A stretch of DNA of 64,000 bases from Streptomyces sp. NRRL S-118 (lineage in GTDB: Bacteria; Actinomycetota; Actinomycetes; Streptomycetales; Streptomycetaceae): positions 120,265 through 184,264 of the forward strand of contig NZ_KL591009.1 of NCBI RefSeq assembly GCF_000716335.1, given 5' to 3'. The notes beneath the pieces were generated by a model. It ran no database searches, was not told where the DNA came from, and saw nothing but the letters and a program-made list of their open reading frames with translations. This document shows, one piece after another, positions 1 through 10,405 of the stretch. The translations under genes and the position numbers were made by a program. Position 1 is the first letter of the stretch. Each line of letters starts with the position of its first letter.

Positions 1-1
1 C

Positions 2-268
2 CAGGCCGACTGGCACGCGATGGCCGTCCGGGCCGGACGCGGCGGCCGGCTCTGCGCGCAGGCCCTGGACGCGCGCGACCAGCCCCGCCTGCTGACGGCC
101 CTGCGCGACCTGATCGCGGCCGGCCGCTGTGCGTCATCGGCCAACGCCCGCATCGACACCATGCTGCGCGACGGCGGCCTGCGGGGCACGATCCGTCCGC
201 CCGTGAAGGGAGCACGGGCCATCTGCGACCGTGCCGTGGACGGCCTCCCCACCCCGGCGGGCCGGTGA
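2..268 (+). CDS. 3' end of an unidentified gene (partial)
   Basis: A frame open from the left edge ends in TGA at 266-268, giving the last 88 residues of a protein whose start is outside the window. The visible part is Arg/Ala-rich and mostly helical in character, with a segment LLTALRDLIAAGRCASS. I see no recognisable domain or catalytic motif and do not assign a function. G/C-ending codons dominate, which supports real coding. An internal ATG at 20 has no convincing ribosome-binding site, so I read it as an internal methionine. Confidence 0.5.
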   Translation, partial: QADWHAMAVRAGRGGRLCAQALDARDQPRLLTALRDLIAAGRCASSANARIDTMLRDGGLRGTIRPPVKGARAICDRAVDGLPTPAGR

Positions 269-550
269 CGGCCGGGGGCCGCCGGACGACCGGCTCCGCC
301 GGCCGGACACACGCCGCTCGGCCCGGTCGGCAACCGCCCGGCTCAGCCCCGGGGAGACCCCGCCCAGGGCGGCTGCTCCCCGTCGTCCGGAAACCCGCCA
401 TGACCGGCATCGTGGGAGCCACCGGCAGTCCGCCGTACGGTCCCGGTCGCCTTTTCGTACCCGGCGTAATCGGGTAATACGGTCGAGTAGCAGCGGTCGG
501 CGGACGACACCGGCCGTCCGCCCCCGACTGAAGCGGCGAGGTGAGCCCAC

Positions 551-2488
551 ATGTCCGGCCCCCACCACAAGCCCAAGGTCTCCGAGCGCGAAGCACGCCA
601 GGTCGCCGAGGCCGCCCGCGAGCAGGACTGGCGCAAGCCCAGCTTCGCCAAGGAGCTGTTCCTCGGCCGTTTCCGGCTGGACCTGATCCACCCGCACCCG
701 ATGCCGCCCGACGAGGACGCGCAGCGGGGCGAGGAGTTCCTCGCCAAGCTCCGCGACTTCTGCGAGACGAAGATCGACGGCGCGCAGATCGAGCGGGACG
801 CCCTCATTCCCGACGCCGTGATCGACGGCCTCAAGGAACTGGGTGCGCTCGGCATGAAGATCGCCCCCAAGTACGGCGGCCTCGGGCTCACCCAGGTGTA
901 CTACAACAAGGCCCTGGCCCTCGTCGGGTCCGTGAGCCCCGCCGTCGGCGCCCTGCTCTCCGCCCATCAGTCGATCGGCGTACCGCAGCCGCTGAAGATG
1001 TTCGGCACGCCGGAGCAGAAGGAGACCTTCCTGCCGCGGCTCGCCCGCACGGACATCTCCGCCTTCCTCCTGACCGAGCCGGACGTCGGCTCCGACCCCG
1101 CCCGTCTGGCCACCACCGCCGTGCCCGACGGCGACGAGTACATCCTCGACGGCGTGAAGCTGTGGACCACCAACGGCGTCGTCGCGGACCTGCTCGTGGT
1201 CATGGCCCGCGTACCGCGGATGGAGGGCCACAAGGGCGGCATCACCGCATTCGTCGTCGAGGCCCAGTCGCCCGGCATCACCGTGGAGAACCGCAACGCC
1301 TTCATGGGCCTGCGCGGCCTGGAGAACGGCGTCACCCGCTTCCACCAGGTCCGCGTCCCGGCCGCCAACCGCATCGGACCCGAGGGCGCCGGACTCAAGA
1401 TCGCCCTGACCACCCTCAACACCGGGCGCCTGTCGCTGCCCGCGATGTGCGTCGGCGCCGGCAAGTGGTGCCTGAAGATCGCCCGCGAATGGGCGGGCGT
1501 GCGCGAGCAGTGGGGCAAGCCGGTCGCCCACCACGAAGCGGTCGGCTCGAAGATCTCCTTCATCGCCGCCACCACCTTCGCCCTCGAAGCCGTCGTGGAC
1601 CTGGCGAGCCAGATGGCCGACGAGGACCGCAACGACATCCGCATCGAGGCCGCCCTCGCCAAGCTGTACGGCTCCGAGATGGCCTGGCTCATGGCCGACG
1701 AACTCGTCCAGATCCGCGGCGGCCGCGGCTTCGAGACCGCCGACTCCCTCGCCGCCCGCGGGGAGCGGCCCGTCCCGGCCGAGCAGATGCTGCGCGACCT
1801 GCGCATCAACCGGATCTTCGAGGGCTCGACCGAGATCATGCACCTGCTCATCGCCCGTGAGGCGGTCGACGCGCACCTGGCCGTCGCCGGCGACATCATC
1901 GACCCCGACAAGACGCTCGGCGACAAGGCCAGGGCGGGCGTCCAGGCCGGCGCCTTCTACGCCCGCTGGCTGCCGAAGCTCGTCGCGGGACCCGGGCAGC
2001 TCCCGCGCGCGTACGCCGAGTTCCACCCGGCGGGCCACCCGGATCTGGCCGCGCACCTCCGCTACGTCGAACGCACGGCGCGCAAGCTGGCCCGCTCCAC
2101 GTTCTACGCCATGTCGCGCTGGCAGGGCCGCATGGAGACCAAGCAGGGCTTCCTCGGGCGGATCGTCGACATCGGGGCCGAGCTCTTCGCCATGAGCGCC
2201 GCCTGCGTACGGGCGGAGCTGCTGCGCACCACCGGCGACCACGGCCGTGAGGCGTACCAGCTCGCGGACGCCTTCTGCCGCCAGTCCCGCATCCGGGTCG
2301 AGGAGCTCTTCGGCCGGCTCTGGCACAACACCGACGACCTCGACCGCACGGTCGTCAAGGGCGTGCTGTCGGGCACGTACACCTGGCTCGAGGAAGGCAT
2401 CCTCGACCCCAGCGGCGACGGCCCGTGGATCGCCGACGCCACCCCGGGACCCTCCACCCGCGAGAACGTCCACCGCCCGATCCGCTGA
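551..2488 (+). CDS. Acyl-CoA dehydrogenase family protein (645 aa, extended C-terminus)
   Basis: FAD-dependent acyl-CoA dehydrogenase, expected to introduce the alpha-beta double bond into an acyl-CoA and pass electrons to an electron-transfer flavoprotein. The ACAD core is clear: a helical N-domain, the middle beta-domain stretch FLLTEPDVGSDPARLATTA, the helix ending IRGGRGFETADS, and IFEGSTEIMHLLIARE, which carries the family's conserved Glu region. At 645 residues it is longer than the usual ~380-400; about 200 extra C-terminal residues resemble the extension of the long-chain/VLCAD-type group. The ATG at 551 follows a G-rich stretch (GGCGAGG). No beta-oxidation partner is adjacent, so the substrate is unknown. 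Confidence 0.9.
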   Translation: MSGPHHKPKVSEREARQVAEAAREQDWRKPSFAKELFLGRFRLDLIHPHPMPPDEDAQRGEEFLAKLRDFCETKIDGAQIERDALIPDAVIDGLKELGALGMKIAPKYGGLGLTQVYYNKALALVGSVSPAVGALLSAHQSIGVPQPLKMFGTPEQKETFLPRLARTDISAFLLTEPDVGSDPARLATTAVPDGDEYILDGVKLWTTNGVVADLLVVMARVPRMEGHKGGITAFVVEAQSPGITVENRNAFMGLRGLENGVTRFHQVRVPAANRIGPEGAGLKIALTTLNTGRLSLPAMCVGAGKWCLKIAREWAGVREQWGKPVAHHEAVGSKISFIAATTFALEAVVDLASQMADEDRNDIRIEAALAKLYGSEMAWLMADELVQIRGGRGFETADSLAARGERPVPAEQMLRDLRINRIFEGSTEIMHLLIAREAVDAHLAVAGDIIDPDKTLGDKARAGVQAGAFYARWLPKLVAGPGQLPRAYAEFHPAGHPDLAAHLRYVERTARKLARSTFYAMSRWQGRMETKQGFLGRIVDIGAELFAMSAACVRAELLRTTGDHGREAYQLADAFCRQSRIRVEELFGRLWHNTDDLDRTVVKGVLSGTYTWLEEGILDPSGDGPWIADATPGPSTRENVHRPIR

Positions 2489-2580
2489 GACCGCCGGGAC
2501 CGCCGGTCCGCGGGGCCGGTGACCGGCTGCGACCGCCACGGCCGCCGGTCCGCCGCGACCGGCGGCGGTGCCGGCCCTGC

Positions 2581-2689
2581 CGCCGGCCCGCGCCGACCAG
2601 CAGCTGAGACGCCCGCCGCCGGCCCGCGCCGACCAGCAGCTGAGACGCCCGCCGCCGGCCCCGCGCCGACCAGCGGCTGAGACGCCCGG
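2581..2689. repeat. 36-bp tandem repeat, three copies, upstream of the aroA paralogue
   Basis: Two identical 36-bp units start at 2581 and 2617 (each opening CGCCGGCCCGCGCC and containing GACCAGCAGCTGAGACG). A third unit at 2653 has one inserted C and one substitution (CAGCGG). The array lies between the acyl-CoA dehydrogenase stop and the aroA ATG at 2715. A reading frame runs through it into aroA, but the repeated peptide (PPARADQQLRRP) lies N-terminal to where the EPSP synthase fold begins, so I treat the array as non-coding. Confidence 0.85.
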
Positions 2690-2714
2690 CGCCCGTCCCG
2701 CCCCGAACGGCAGG

Positions 2715-3956
2715 ATGGGCGCCGTGACCGTCATCGAGATCCCCGGCTCCAAGTCCGTCACCGCACGCGCGCTGTTCCTCGCCGCCGCGGCCGACGGCGT
2801 CACCACCCTCCTGCGCCCGCTCGCCTCGGACGACACCGAAGGGTTCGCCGAAGGCCTCACGACCCTCGGGTACGAGGTCGAGCGGACCGCCGGCGCATGG
2901 CGCGTCCAGGGCCGCCCGGCCGGCCCCGCGGCCGCCACCGCCGACGTCCACTGCCGCGACGGCGCCACCACCGCCCGCTTCCTGCCGGCCCTCGCCGCCG
3001 CGGGCCACGGCGACTTCCGCTTCGACGCCTCCGCGCAGATGCGCCGCCGCCCGGTCGGACCGCTCACCGAAGCCCTGCGCACCCTGGGCGTGGACCTGCG
3101 CCACGAGGAGGCCGAGGGCCACCACCCGCTGCGCATCGCCGCCCGCGGCGTCAAGGGCGGGTCCCTCCTCCTGGACGCGGGGCAGTCCTCCCAGTACCTC
3201 ACGGCGCTGCTGATGCTCGGCCCGCTCACCGCCGAGGGCCTGGAGATCACCGTCACGGACCTGGTCTCGGAGCCGTACGTCGGGATCACGCTCGCGATGA
3301 TGCGGGCCTTCGGCGCCGAGCCCGCCCGCGAGGGGAACGTCTTCACCGTCCCGCCGACCGGATACCGCGCCACCACTTACGCCGTCGAGCCCGACGCCTC
3401 CACGGCGAGCTACTTCTTCGCCGCCGCCGCGCTCACCGGCCGCGAGGTCACCGTCCCCGGCCTCGGCAGCGGCGCCCTCCAGGGCGACCTGGGCTTCGTC
3501 GACGTGCTGCGCCGCATGGGCGCCGACGTCGCGATCACCGACCGGGCCACCACGGTGCGCGGCACCGGGCGCCTGCACGGCCTCACCGTGAACATGCGCG
3601 ACATCTCCGACACCATGCCGACGCTCGCCGCGATCGCCCCGTACGCGGACGGCCCGGTCCGCATCGAGGACGTCGCCAACACCCGGGTCAAGGAGTGCGA
3701 CCGGCTGGAGGCCTGCGCCGCGAACCTGCGCCGCCTCGGCATCACCGTCACCACGGGCCCCGACAGCATCGAGATCCACCCCGGCGCTCCGCGCCCCGCC
3801 GAGATCGCCACCCACGGCGACCACCGGATCGTGATGTCCTTCGCCGTGACGGGCCTGCGCACCCCCGGCATCGGTTTCGACGACCCCGGCTGCGTCCGCA
3901 AGACGTTTCCCGACTTCCACCGGGTCTTCGCGGAGTTCCGCGCCGAGGCCCCGTAG
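2715..3956 (+). CDS. aroA: 3-phosphoshikimate 1-carboxyvinyltransferase (EPSP synthase) paralogue
   Basis: EPSP synthase transfers the enolpyruvyl group of PEP to shikimate-3-phosphate in aromatic amino-acid synthesis. This 413-residue protein keeps most key positions: PGSKSVTARAL near the N-terminus (Lys, Ser, Arg), SSQYLTALLM, NTRVKECDRLEA, GDHRIVMSFA and VRKTFPDF. The PEP-site loop that reads GNAGTAMR in the E. coli enzyme is RDGATTAR here. ATG 2715 is chosen because the fold starts at once (VIEIPGSKS); GTG 2724 is an alternative, and the frame upstream runs into tandem repeats. No other aro gene is nearby. Streptomyces usually carry a second, housekeeping aroA elsewhere (recalled), so this is probably a paralogue. 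Confidence 0.88.
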   Translation: MGAVTVIEIPGSKSVTARALFLAAAADGVTTLLRPLASDDTEGFAEGLTTLGYEVERTAGAWRVQGRPAGPAAATADVHCRDGATTARFLPALAAAGHGDFRFDASAQMRRRPVGPLTEALRTLGVDLRHEEAEGHHPLRIAARGVKGGSLLLDAGQSSQYLTALLMLGPLTAEGLEITVTDLVSEPYVGITLAMMRAFGAEPAREGNVFTVPPTGYRATTYAVEPDASTASYFFAAAALTGREVTVPGLGSGALQGDLGFVDVLRRMGADVAITDRATTVRGTGRLHGLTVNMRDISDTMPTLAAIAPYADGPVRIEDVANTRVKECDRLEACAANLRRLGITVTTGPDSIEIHPGAPRPAEIATHGDHRIVMSFAVTGLRTPGIGFDDPGCVRKTFPDFHRVFAEFRAEAP

Positions 3957-4002
3957 AAGCCCCATAATCGAGCGCGATCACCAACGGGACGGGGGCGGAC
4001 GG

Positions 4003-4851
4003 ATGCCGCGGTACGGACGAGGACGGAACGGGCGAGGACCGTGCGAGCAGGGGCGGTCCGGGGTGGGGCGGGACCGGCAGGAGCGCCCCCGGCAGGCAGG
4101 ACGCCTCGCCGTCGCGCTCACCGCGCTCGCGCTGGCGGCCGCCTGCAGCGCGGACCCGGGGCCCGGGGGAGACGGCAAGGCGTCGGAGCGGCCCCCGGCC
4201 TCCGCGGGCGGCGGCTCGTCCCCGGGCGGCGGGGCGAAGGATCCGAAGCCCCTCTCCGAGGACCGGCTGACCGCCGCCGCCTTCGGCGAGGGCGAGAAGG
4301 CCGGCCCGTACACCGCCGGCGCCCTCCTCGTCGGGGACACACCGCTCAGCGACGCCTACACCGCCGACCCGGCCGTCTGCCAGCCGCTGGTCAGCCTCGC
4401 CGCGGGCGCCACGCCCCACGACCCCGCCGCCGAGGTCAACCGCGACCTGAGCATCCCGGGAGAACTCCGCTCCGTCGACGTCACCGTCCAGCTCCGCTCG
4501 TACGGCGCGGGCGGCGCCCGCGCCGTCATGGCGGCCCTGCGGAAGGCGGGCACCGCCTGCGCGAGCGGCTTCACCGAGGAGCGCGTCATCGCGAAGGCCC
4601 GCTATCTGAAGGCGGAGCGGATCGAGGCCCCGGCCATCGGGGACGAGGCCGTCGCGTTCCGCTTCACCATCCAGGACGTCAAGAACAAGGACCTGAAGCT
4701 GTACGAGTACCTCACCGTCGTACGGTCCGGCTCCACCACGCTCTCCTTCCGCGCCGACATCCTCGACACCAAGGACTTCGGCGGCGTCCCGCGGGAGGTC
4801 GTCACCGCCCAGTGGGAGAAGTTCCGCGCGGCACACGCCAACACGGCGTGA
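4003..4851 (+). CDS. Putative secreted lipoprotein of unknown function
   Basis: The N-terminus has a basic stretch followed by a hydrophobic segment ending LALAAAC ([19 protein letters not shown]), which looks like a lipoprotein signal peptide, though the -3 residue of the lipobox is Ala rather than the usual Leu. A Gly/Ser/Pro-rich linker follows, then a folded region of about 190 residues with regular beta/alpha character that I cannot assign to a family. Starting at ATG 4003 gives an unusually long basic region; GTG 4063 would give a more typical signal peptide of about 30 residues. It is followed on the same strand by dxr but shows no functional link to it. Confidence 0.65.
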   Translation: MPRYGRGRNGRGPCEQGRSGVGRDRQERPRQAGRLAVALTALALAAACSADPGPGGDGKASERPPASAGGGSSPGGGAKDPKPLSEDRLTAAAFGEGEKAGPYTAGALLVGDTPLSDAYTADPAVCQPLVSLAAGATPHDPAAEVNRDLSIPGELRSVDVTVQLRSYGAGGARAVMAALRKAGTACASGFTEERVIAKARYLKAERIEAPAIGDEAVAFRFTIQDVKNKDLKLYEYLTVVRSGSTTLSFRADILDTKDFGGVPREVVTAQWEKFRAAHANTA

Positions 4852-4912
4852 AGCACACCGCTCGGGGGCACCTGTGTCCGGGCGCCCGGCCGTTGCGGCA
4901 AGAATGGGGGGC

Positions 4913-6184
4913 ATGAGCGACAGTCCAGCCCCCCTCGCCGACCCGCACATCGCCTTCGATCCGTCCGAAGGCCGCCGGGACATCGTCGTCCTCGGCTCCA
5001 CCGGGTCCATCGGCACCCAGGCCATCGACCTGGTCCTGCGCAACCCCGACCGGTTCCGCGTCACGGCCCTGTCCGCCGCCGGCGGCCGGGCCGAGCTCCT
5101 CGCCGAGCAGGCGCGCCGGCTGCGGGTCCGGACCGTCGCCGTGGCGCGCGAGGACGCGGTGCCGGCGCTGCGCGAGGCGCTGAAGGCGCAGTACGGCACC
5201 GAGCCGCTGCCGGAGGTCCTCGCCGGGCCGGACGCCGCCACCCAGGTCGCCGCCTCCGACTGCCACACCGTGCTCAACGGCATCACCGGCTCCATCGGCC
5301 TCGCGCCCACCCTCGCCGCCCTCGAAGCGGGCCGCACCCTCGCCCTCGCCAACAAGGAGTCGCTGATCGTCGGCGGCCCGCTGGTGAAGGCCCTCGCCAA
5401 GCCGGGCCAGATCATCCCCGTCGACTCCGAGCACGCCGCGCTGTTCCAGGCGCTGGCCGCCGGCACCCGCGCCGACGTCCGCAAGCTCGTCGTCACCGCC
5501 TCCGGCGGCCCCTTCCGCGGCCGTACGAAGGCGGAACTGGCGCACGTGACCCGCGAGGACGCCCTGGCCCACCCCACCTGGGCCATGGGCCCGGTGATCA
5601 CGGTCAACAGCGCCACGCTCGTCAACAAGGGCCTGGAGGTCATCGAGGCGCACCTCCTCTACGACATCCCCTTCGAGCGGATCGAGGTGGTGGTGCACCC
5701 GCAGTCGTACGTCCACTCGATGGTCGAGTTCAGCGACGGGTCGACCCTCGCCCAGGCCACCCCGCCCGACATGCGCGGTCCGATCGCCATCGGGCTCGGC
5801 TGGCCCGAGCGCGTCCCCGAGGCGGCACCCGCCTTCGACTGGTCGAAGGCGTCCACCTGGGAGTTCTTCCCCCTCGACACCGAGGCCTTCCCGTCCGTCG
5901 GCCTCGCCCGGCACGTCGGCGAGCTGGGCGGCACGGCCCCGGCGGTCTTCAACGCCGCCAACGAGGAGTGCGTCGAGGCGTTCCTGGCCGGACGGCTCCC
6001 CTTCACCGGCATCATGGACACGGTCACGGCCGTGGTGGCCGAGCACGGCACACCGGACACGGGAACCCGGCTGACGGTCCCGGACGTCCTGGAGGCGGAG
6101 ACCTGGGCGCGCGCCCGGGCCCGCGAACTGGCGGCGCAGGCCGTCGGCACGGCAGCGAAAACGACCGCGGAGGCTCGCGCATGA
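4913..6184 (+). CDS. dxr: 1-deoxy-D-xylulose 5-phosphate reductoisomerase
   Basis: Second enzyme of the MEP isoprenoid pathway: NADPH- and metal-dependent rearrangement and reduction of DXP to MEP in the cytoplasm. Visible signatures are the Rossmann motif [13 protein letters not shown] near the N-terminus, [10 protein letters not shown], the metal-site segment [34 protein letters not shown] and [12 protein letters not shown]. The ATG at 4913 follows GGGGGGC; an in-frame ATG at 4904 and an earlier start at 4874 are less likely. Its stop overlaps the protease start (ATGA at 6181). A second MEP enzyme, ispG, lies 1.4 kb downstream, so the three genes form an isoprenoid-centred cluster. Confidence 0.97.
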   Translation: MSDSPAPLADPHIAFDPSEGRRDIVVLGSTGSIGTQAIDLVLRNPDRFRVTALSAAGGRAELLAEQARRLRVRTVAVAREDAVPALREALKAQYGTEPLPEVLAGPDAATQVAASDCHTVLNGITGSIGLAPTLAALEAGRTLALANKESLIVGGPLVKALAKPGQIIPVDSEHAALFQALAAGTRADVRKLVVTASGGPFRGRTKAELAHVTREDALAHPTWAMGPVITVNSATLVNKGLEVIEAHLLYDIPFERIEVVVHPQSYVHSMVEFSDGSTLAQATPPDMRGPIAIGLGWPERVPEAAPAFDWSKASTWEFFPLDTEAFPSVGLARHVGELGGTAPAVFNAANEECVEAFLAGRLPFTGIMDTVTAVVAEHGTPDTGTRLTVPDVLEAETWARARARELAAQAVGTAAKTTAEARA

Positions 6185-7482
6185 CGATTCTGTTGACGGT
6201 CCTCGGCATCGCGCTCTTCGCCTTCGGGCTGCTCTTCTCGATCGCCTGGCACGAGCTCGGCCACCTCTCGACGGCCAAGCTCTTCGGCATCCGCGTCCCC
6301 CAGTACATGGTCGGCTTCGGGCCCACCCTCTGGTCGCGGAAGAAGGGCGAGACGGAGTACGGCATCAAGGCCATCCCCGCCGGCGGCTACATCCGCATGA
6401 TCGGGATGTTCCCGCCCGGCGACGACGGCCGCATCGAGGCCCGCTCCACCTCGCCGTTCCGCGGCATGATCGAGGACGCGCGCTCGGCGGCGTACGAGGA
6501 GCTCCGGCCCGGCGACGAGAACCGGCTCTTCTACACGCGCAAGCCCTGGAAGCGCGTCATCGTGATGTTCGCGGGCCCGTTCATGAACCTGGTGCTCGCC
6601 GTCGCGATCTTCCTCAGCGTCTGCATGACGTTCGGGATGCAGACCCAGACGACCGAGGTCGCCGGGGTCCAGAAGTGCGTCATCGAGCAGAGCGAGAAGC
6701 GGGACACCTGCGCCAAGGGCGACCCCGTCTCGCCCGGCCACGCCGCCGGTCTGCGGGAGGGCGACCGGATCGTCGCCTTCGACGGCGAGCCCGTGAAGGA
6801 CTGGCCCACCCTCTCCGAGCGCATCCGCGAGACCATCGGCCCGGCGACCCTCACCGTCGTGCGCGACGGCAAGGAGGTGACCCTGCGTCCGAACCTGATC
6901 GAGAACCTGGTGGTCGCCAAGGACGCCGACGGCGAGGTGATCCCCGACAAGTACGTCAAGGCCGGTTACCTGGGCTTCGCCTCCCGGACCGAGATCCAGC
7001 CGCTCACCTTCGGCCAGTCGCTCGACCGCATGGGCGACATGATCGAGAACGGCGTCGACTCCGTCATCGCCCTGCCGTCCAAGATCCCCGACCTGTGGGA
7101 CGCGGCGTTCGGCGACGGCGAGCGCAAGGCCGACTCCCCGGTGGGCGTGGTCGGTGCCGCCCGCATCAGCGGCGAGGTGATGAACCTGGACATCCCGACG
7201 CAGAACATCGTCGCGTCGTTCCTGATGCTCCTGGCGACCTTCAACCTCTCGCTCTTCCTGTTCAACATGCTGCCGCTGCTGCCGCTGGACGGCGGGCACA
7301 TCGCGGGCGCGCTGTGGGAGTCCGTACGCCGCAACGTGGCGAAGGTCTTCCGGCGCCCCGACCCCGGCCCGTTCGACGTGGCCAAGCTGATGCCCGTGGC
7401 GTACGTGGTGGCCGGCATCTTCATCTGCTTCACGCTGCTCGTGCTCGTCGCGGACATCGTGAACCCGGTGAAGATCTCCTAG
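6181..7482 (+). CDS. rseP: RIP metalloprotease, M50 site-2 protease family (RseP/Rip1-like)
   Basis: Intramembrane zinc metalloprotease, which in this family cuts transmembrane anti-sigma factors or signal-peptide remnants inside the membrane. The first transmembrane helix carries the zinc motif H24-E25-L-G-H28. A PDZ-like domain lies in the middle ([20 protein letters not shown]), and a C-terminal helix has the third zinc-ligand motif [10 protein letters not shown] near residue 370. Length 433, normal for actinobacterial members. It is translationally coupled to dxr through ATGA at 6181-6184. The dxr-protease-ispG order is common in actinobacteria (recalled). Its substrate cannot be read from this sequence. 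Confidence 0.93.
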   Translation: MTILLTVLGIALFAFGLLFSIAWHELGHLSTAKLFGIRVPQYMVGFGPTLWSRKKGETEYGIKAIPAGGYIRMIGMFPPGDDGRIEARSTSPFRGMIEDARSAAYEELRPGDENRLFYTRKPWKRVIVMFAGPFMNLVLAVAIFLSVCMTFGMQTQTTEVAGVQKCVIEQSEKRDTCAKGDPVSPGHAAGLREGDRIVAFDGEPVKDWPTLSERIRETIGPATLTVVRDGKEVTLRPNLIENLVVAKDADGEVIPDKYVKAGYLGFASRTEIQPLTFGQSLDRMGDMIENGVDSVIALPSKIPDLWDAAFGDGERKADSPVGVVGAARISGEVMNLDIPTQNIVASFLMLLATFNLSLFLFNMLPLLPLDGGHIAGALWESVRRNVAKVFRRPDPGPFDVAKLMPVAYVVAGIFICFTLLVLVADIVNPVKIS

Positions 7483-7512
7483 CCGTGGCCGGCGCACAGG
7501 TGAACGCCGGCC

Positions 7513-7536
7513 GCCGGACACCCCGTGGTGTCCGGC
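7513..7536 (+). terminator. Hairpin after the site-2 protease gene
   Basis: Perfect 10-bp stem (GCCGGACACC / GGTGTCCGGC) with a CCGT loop, 30 bases after the protease stop. There is no T-tract, as usual in this genome. It separates the dxr-protease unit from ispG, which may then have its own promoter. Confidence 0.6.
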
Positions 7537-7618
7537 CGGCCGGTACCGGGGCTGTAATCTCGAAGCCGGAGCCCGCCGATCTCGGGACCTCGATCCACAC
7601 CTTGGGGTTGCACACCAG

Positions 7619-8776
<1,158 letters not shown>

Positions 8777-8797
8777 CCCGCCCGGCGCACGCAGCGC

Positions 8798-8829
8798 AGG
8801 AGCCCCGCCGCCCGTGCGGCGGGGCTCCT
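8798..8829 (+). terminator. Strong hairpin terminator of ispG
   Basis: A perfect 14-bp stem (AGGAGCCCCGCCGC / GCGGCGGGGCTCCT) with a CCGT loop begins 22 bases after the ispG stop. Confidence 0.85.
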
Positions 8830-8917
8830 CGCGTCCGGGCCGCCGTCGTCCCTGCCACGCGCCCCGCCGTGCCAGGTACAGTGCCAGGACCCTGTTCGAC
8901 CACGGTGAGGCCCCCTC

Positions 8918-9763
8918 GTGCTGACGCAGACCACCACCCGGGTCCTCGAACCCGGCGACCTCGGAGCCGCGCTGGCCATCCTCGAGAGCGACCCCGTCTC
9001 CAACGCGTTCGTGACCGCCCGCGTCCGGGCCGCCGGCCTCGACCCGTGGCGCCTCGGCGGCGAGATGTGGGGCTGGTACGCGGACGGGCGGCTGACCTCG
9101 CTGTGCTACTCCGGAGCCAACCTCGTCCCCATCTGCGCCACCCCCGACGCCGTCCGCGCCTTCGCCGACCGCGCCCGCCGGGCCGGCCGCCGCTGCTCCT
9201 CGATCGTCGGCCCCGCCGAACCGACCGCCCGGCTGTGGCGGCTGCTCGAACCGAGCTGGGGCCCGGCCCGTGACGTCCGCCCCCACCAGCCGCTCATGGT
9301 CACCGAACAGCCCTCGCCGGACATCGAGCCCGACCCGCTGGTCCGCCGGATCCGCAAGGACGAGATGGACGTGATCATGCCGGCGTCCGTGGCGATGTTC
9401 ACCGAGGAGGTCGGCGTCTCGCCGCTCGCCGGCGACGGCGGGTTGCTCTACCAGGCGCGCGTCGCCGAACTCGTCGGCGCCGGCCGTGCCTTCGCCCGCA
9501 TCGAGGACGGCAAGGTCGTCTTCAAGGCCGAGATCGGCGCCGCGACCCCGCAGGCCTGCCAGATCCAGGGCGTCTGGGTCGCCCCCGAGCACCGCGGCCG
9601 CGGCCTGTCCGAGAGCGGCATGGCGGCCGTCCTGCGCTACGCCCTCGCCGACGTCTCCCCGGTCGTCTCGCTGTACGTCAACGACTACAACGCCCCCGCC
9701 AGGGCGGCGTACCGCCGCGTCGGATTCCGCGAGGTCGGCGCCTTCATGAGCGTGCTGTTCTGA
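8918..9763 (+). CDS. GNAT-family N-acetyltransferase with N-terminal DUF4081-like domain
   Basis: The C-terminal half is a GNAT domain: IQGVWVAPEHRGRGLSESGMAAVLRYAL holds the acetyl-CoA-binding signature (R-x-x-G-R-G/A-like, here EHRGRGLS), followed by VSLYVNDYNAPARAAYRRVGFREVG. The N-terminal ~120 residues (ILESDPVSNAFVTARV...) match what I recall as DUF4081, often found before GNAT domains in actinobacteria. The acceptor substrate is unknown. The start is GTG 8918, preceded by GGTGAGG. A second, unrelated-looking GNAT gene follows after 16 bases. Confidence 0.88.
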   Translation: MLTQTTTRVLEPGDLGAALAILESDPVSNAFVTARVRAAGLDPWRLGGEMWGWYADGRLTSLCYSGANLVPICATPDAVRAFADRARRAGRRCSSIVGPAEPTARLWRLLEPSWGPARDVRPHQPLMVTEQPSPDIEPDPLVRRIRKDEMDVIMPASVAMFTEEVGVSPLAGDGGLLYQARVAELVGAGRAFARIEDGKVVFKAEIGAATPQACQIQGVWVAPEHRGRGLSESGMAAVLRYALADVSPVVSLYVNDYNAPARAAYRRVGFREVGAFMSVLF

Positions 9764-9772
9764 GGCTAGGGT
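9743..9772 (+). promoter_or_regulatory. Candidate promoter giving a leaderless mRNA for the second GNAT gene
   Basis: A -10-like TAGGGT at 9767-9772 ends 7 bases before the ATG at 9780, with a weak -35-like TTCATG at 9743-9748 (18-base spacer). No SD sequence lies between the -10 and the ATG. This arrangement is typical of leaderless transcripts in Streptomyces. The -35 match is poor, so confidence is limited. Confidence 0.35.
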
Positions 9773-9779
9773 TCGGCCC

Positions 9780-10337
9780 ATGGAAGACGTCGTGGTCGGA
9801 CCGGTCAACCTCGCGGCGCGCGTGGACGCGGCCCTCGCGGTGCAGGCCCTCGCCTTCGGCCTGAGCGAGGACGAAGTCGCCGTACGACGCCACATCGTGC
9901 TGCGCCACCTGCTCTGCCCCGGCGCGACCGCGTACGCCGCGACGACGCCCGACGACCGGCTCGTCGGCTTCGTGTACGGCATGCCCAACGACCGCGCCCA
10001 CTGGTGGTCCACCGTCGTCCAGCCGTACCTGCGCATGAACGGCAACGACGGCTGGCTCGACGACTCCTTCGTCATCACCGAGCTCCACGTCCACCCCGGC
10101 TTCCAGGGCCGGGGCATCGGCCGGGAGCTGATCACCACCATCACGGACACCGCCGGCCAGCCGCGCTCGATTCTCTCCGCGATCGACATCGAGAACCCCG
10201 CCCGCCTGCTCTACCGCTCCCTCGGCTACCAGGACCTGGCCCGCCGCGTGCACTTCCCCAGTGCGGCCAGGCCGTACGCGGTGATGGGGGCGGGGCTGCC
10301 GCTGCGGCGGCGCGGTGCCGCCGCGCCACGGAACTGA
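9780..10337 (+). CDS. GNAT-family N-acetyltransferase (185 aa)
   Basis: Single-domain GNAT acetyltransferase. The central stretch [24 protein letters not shown] carries the acetyl-CoA pyrophosphate-binding loop (Q-G-R-G-I-G), and [21 protein letters not shown] is the typical C-terminal half. The middle region ([21 protein letters not shown]) has no clear match. The start is ATG 9780, with no clear SD but a TAGGGT box just upstream, suggesting a leaderless message. The acceptor is unknown. It lies between another GNAT gene and proS. Confidence 0.88.
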   Translation: MEDVVVGPVNLAARVDAALAVQALAFGLSEDEVAVRRHIVLRHLLCPGATAYAATTPDDRLVGFVYGMPNDRAHWWSTVVQPYLRMNGNDGWLDDSFVITELHVHPGFQGRGIGRELITTITDTAGQPRSILSAIDIENPARLLYRSLGYQDLARRVHFPSAARPYAVMGAGLPLRRRGAAAPRN

Positions 10338-10405
10338 TTTCCGCCGGGCGGGGGCCCAGGGCTAACCTCCTAGCCATCACACTTTTCACCGCAGGAGAGT
10401 TCCCC

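Noticed and set aside
134..3376. Very long minus-strand open frame (over 1000 codons) opposite the acyl-CoA dehydrogenase and aroA genes
   Set aside because: It is the antisense shadow of two well-recognised plus-strand genes. Long shadow frames are common at this GC content, and the translation is a low-complexity Arg/Gly/Val mixture without domains.
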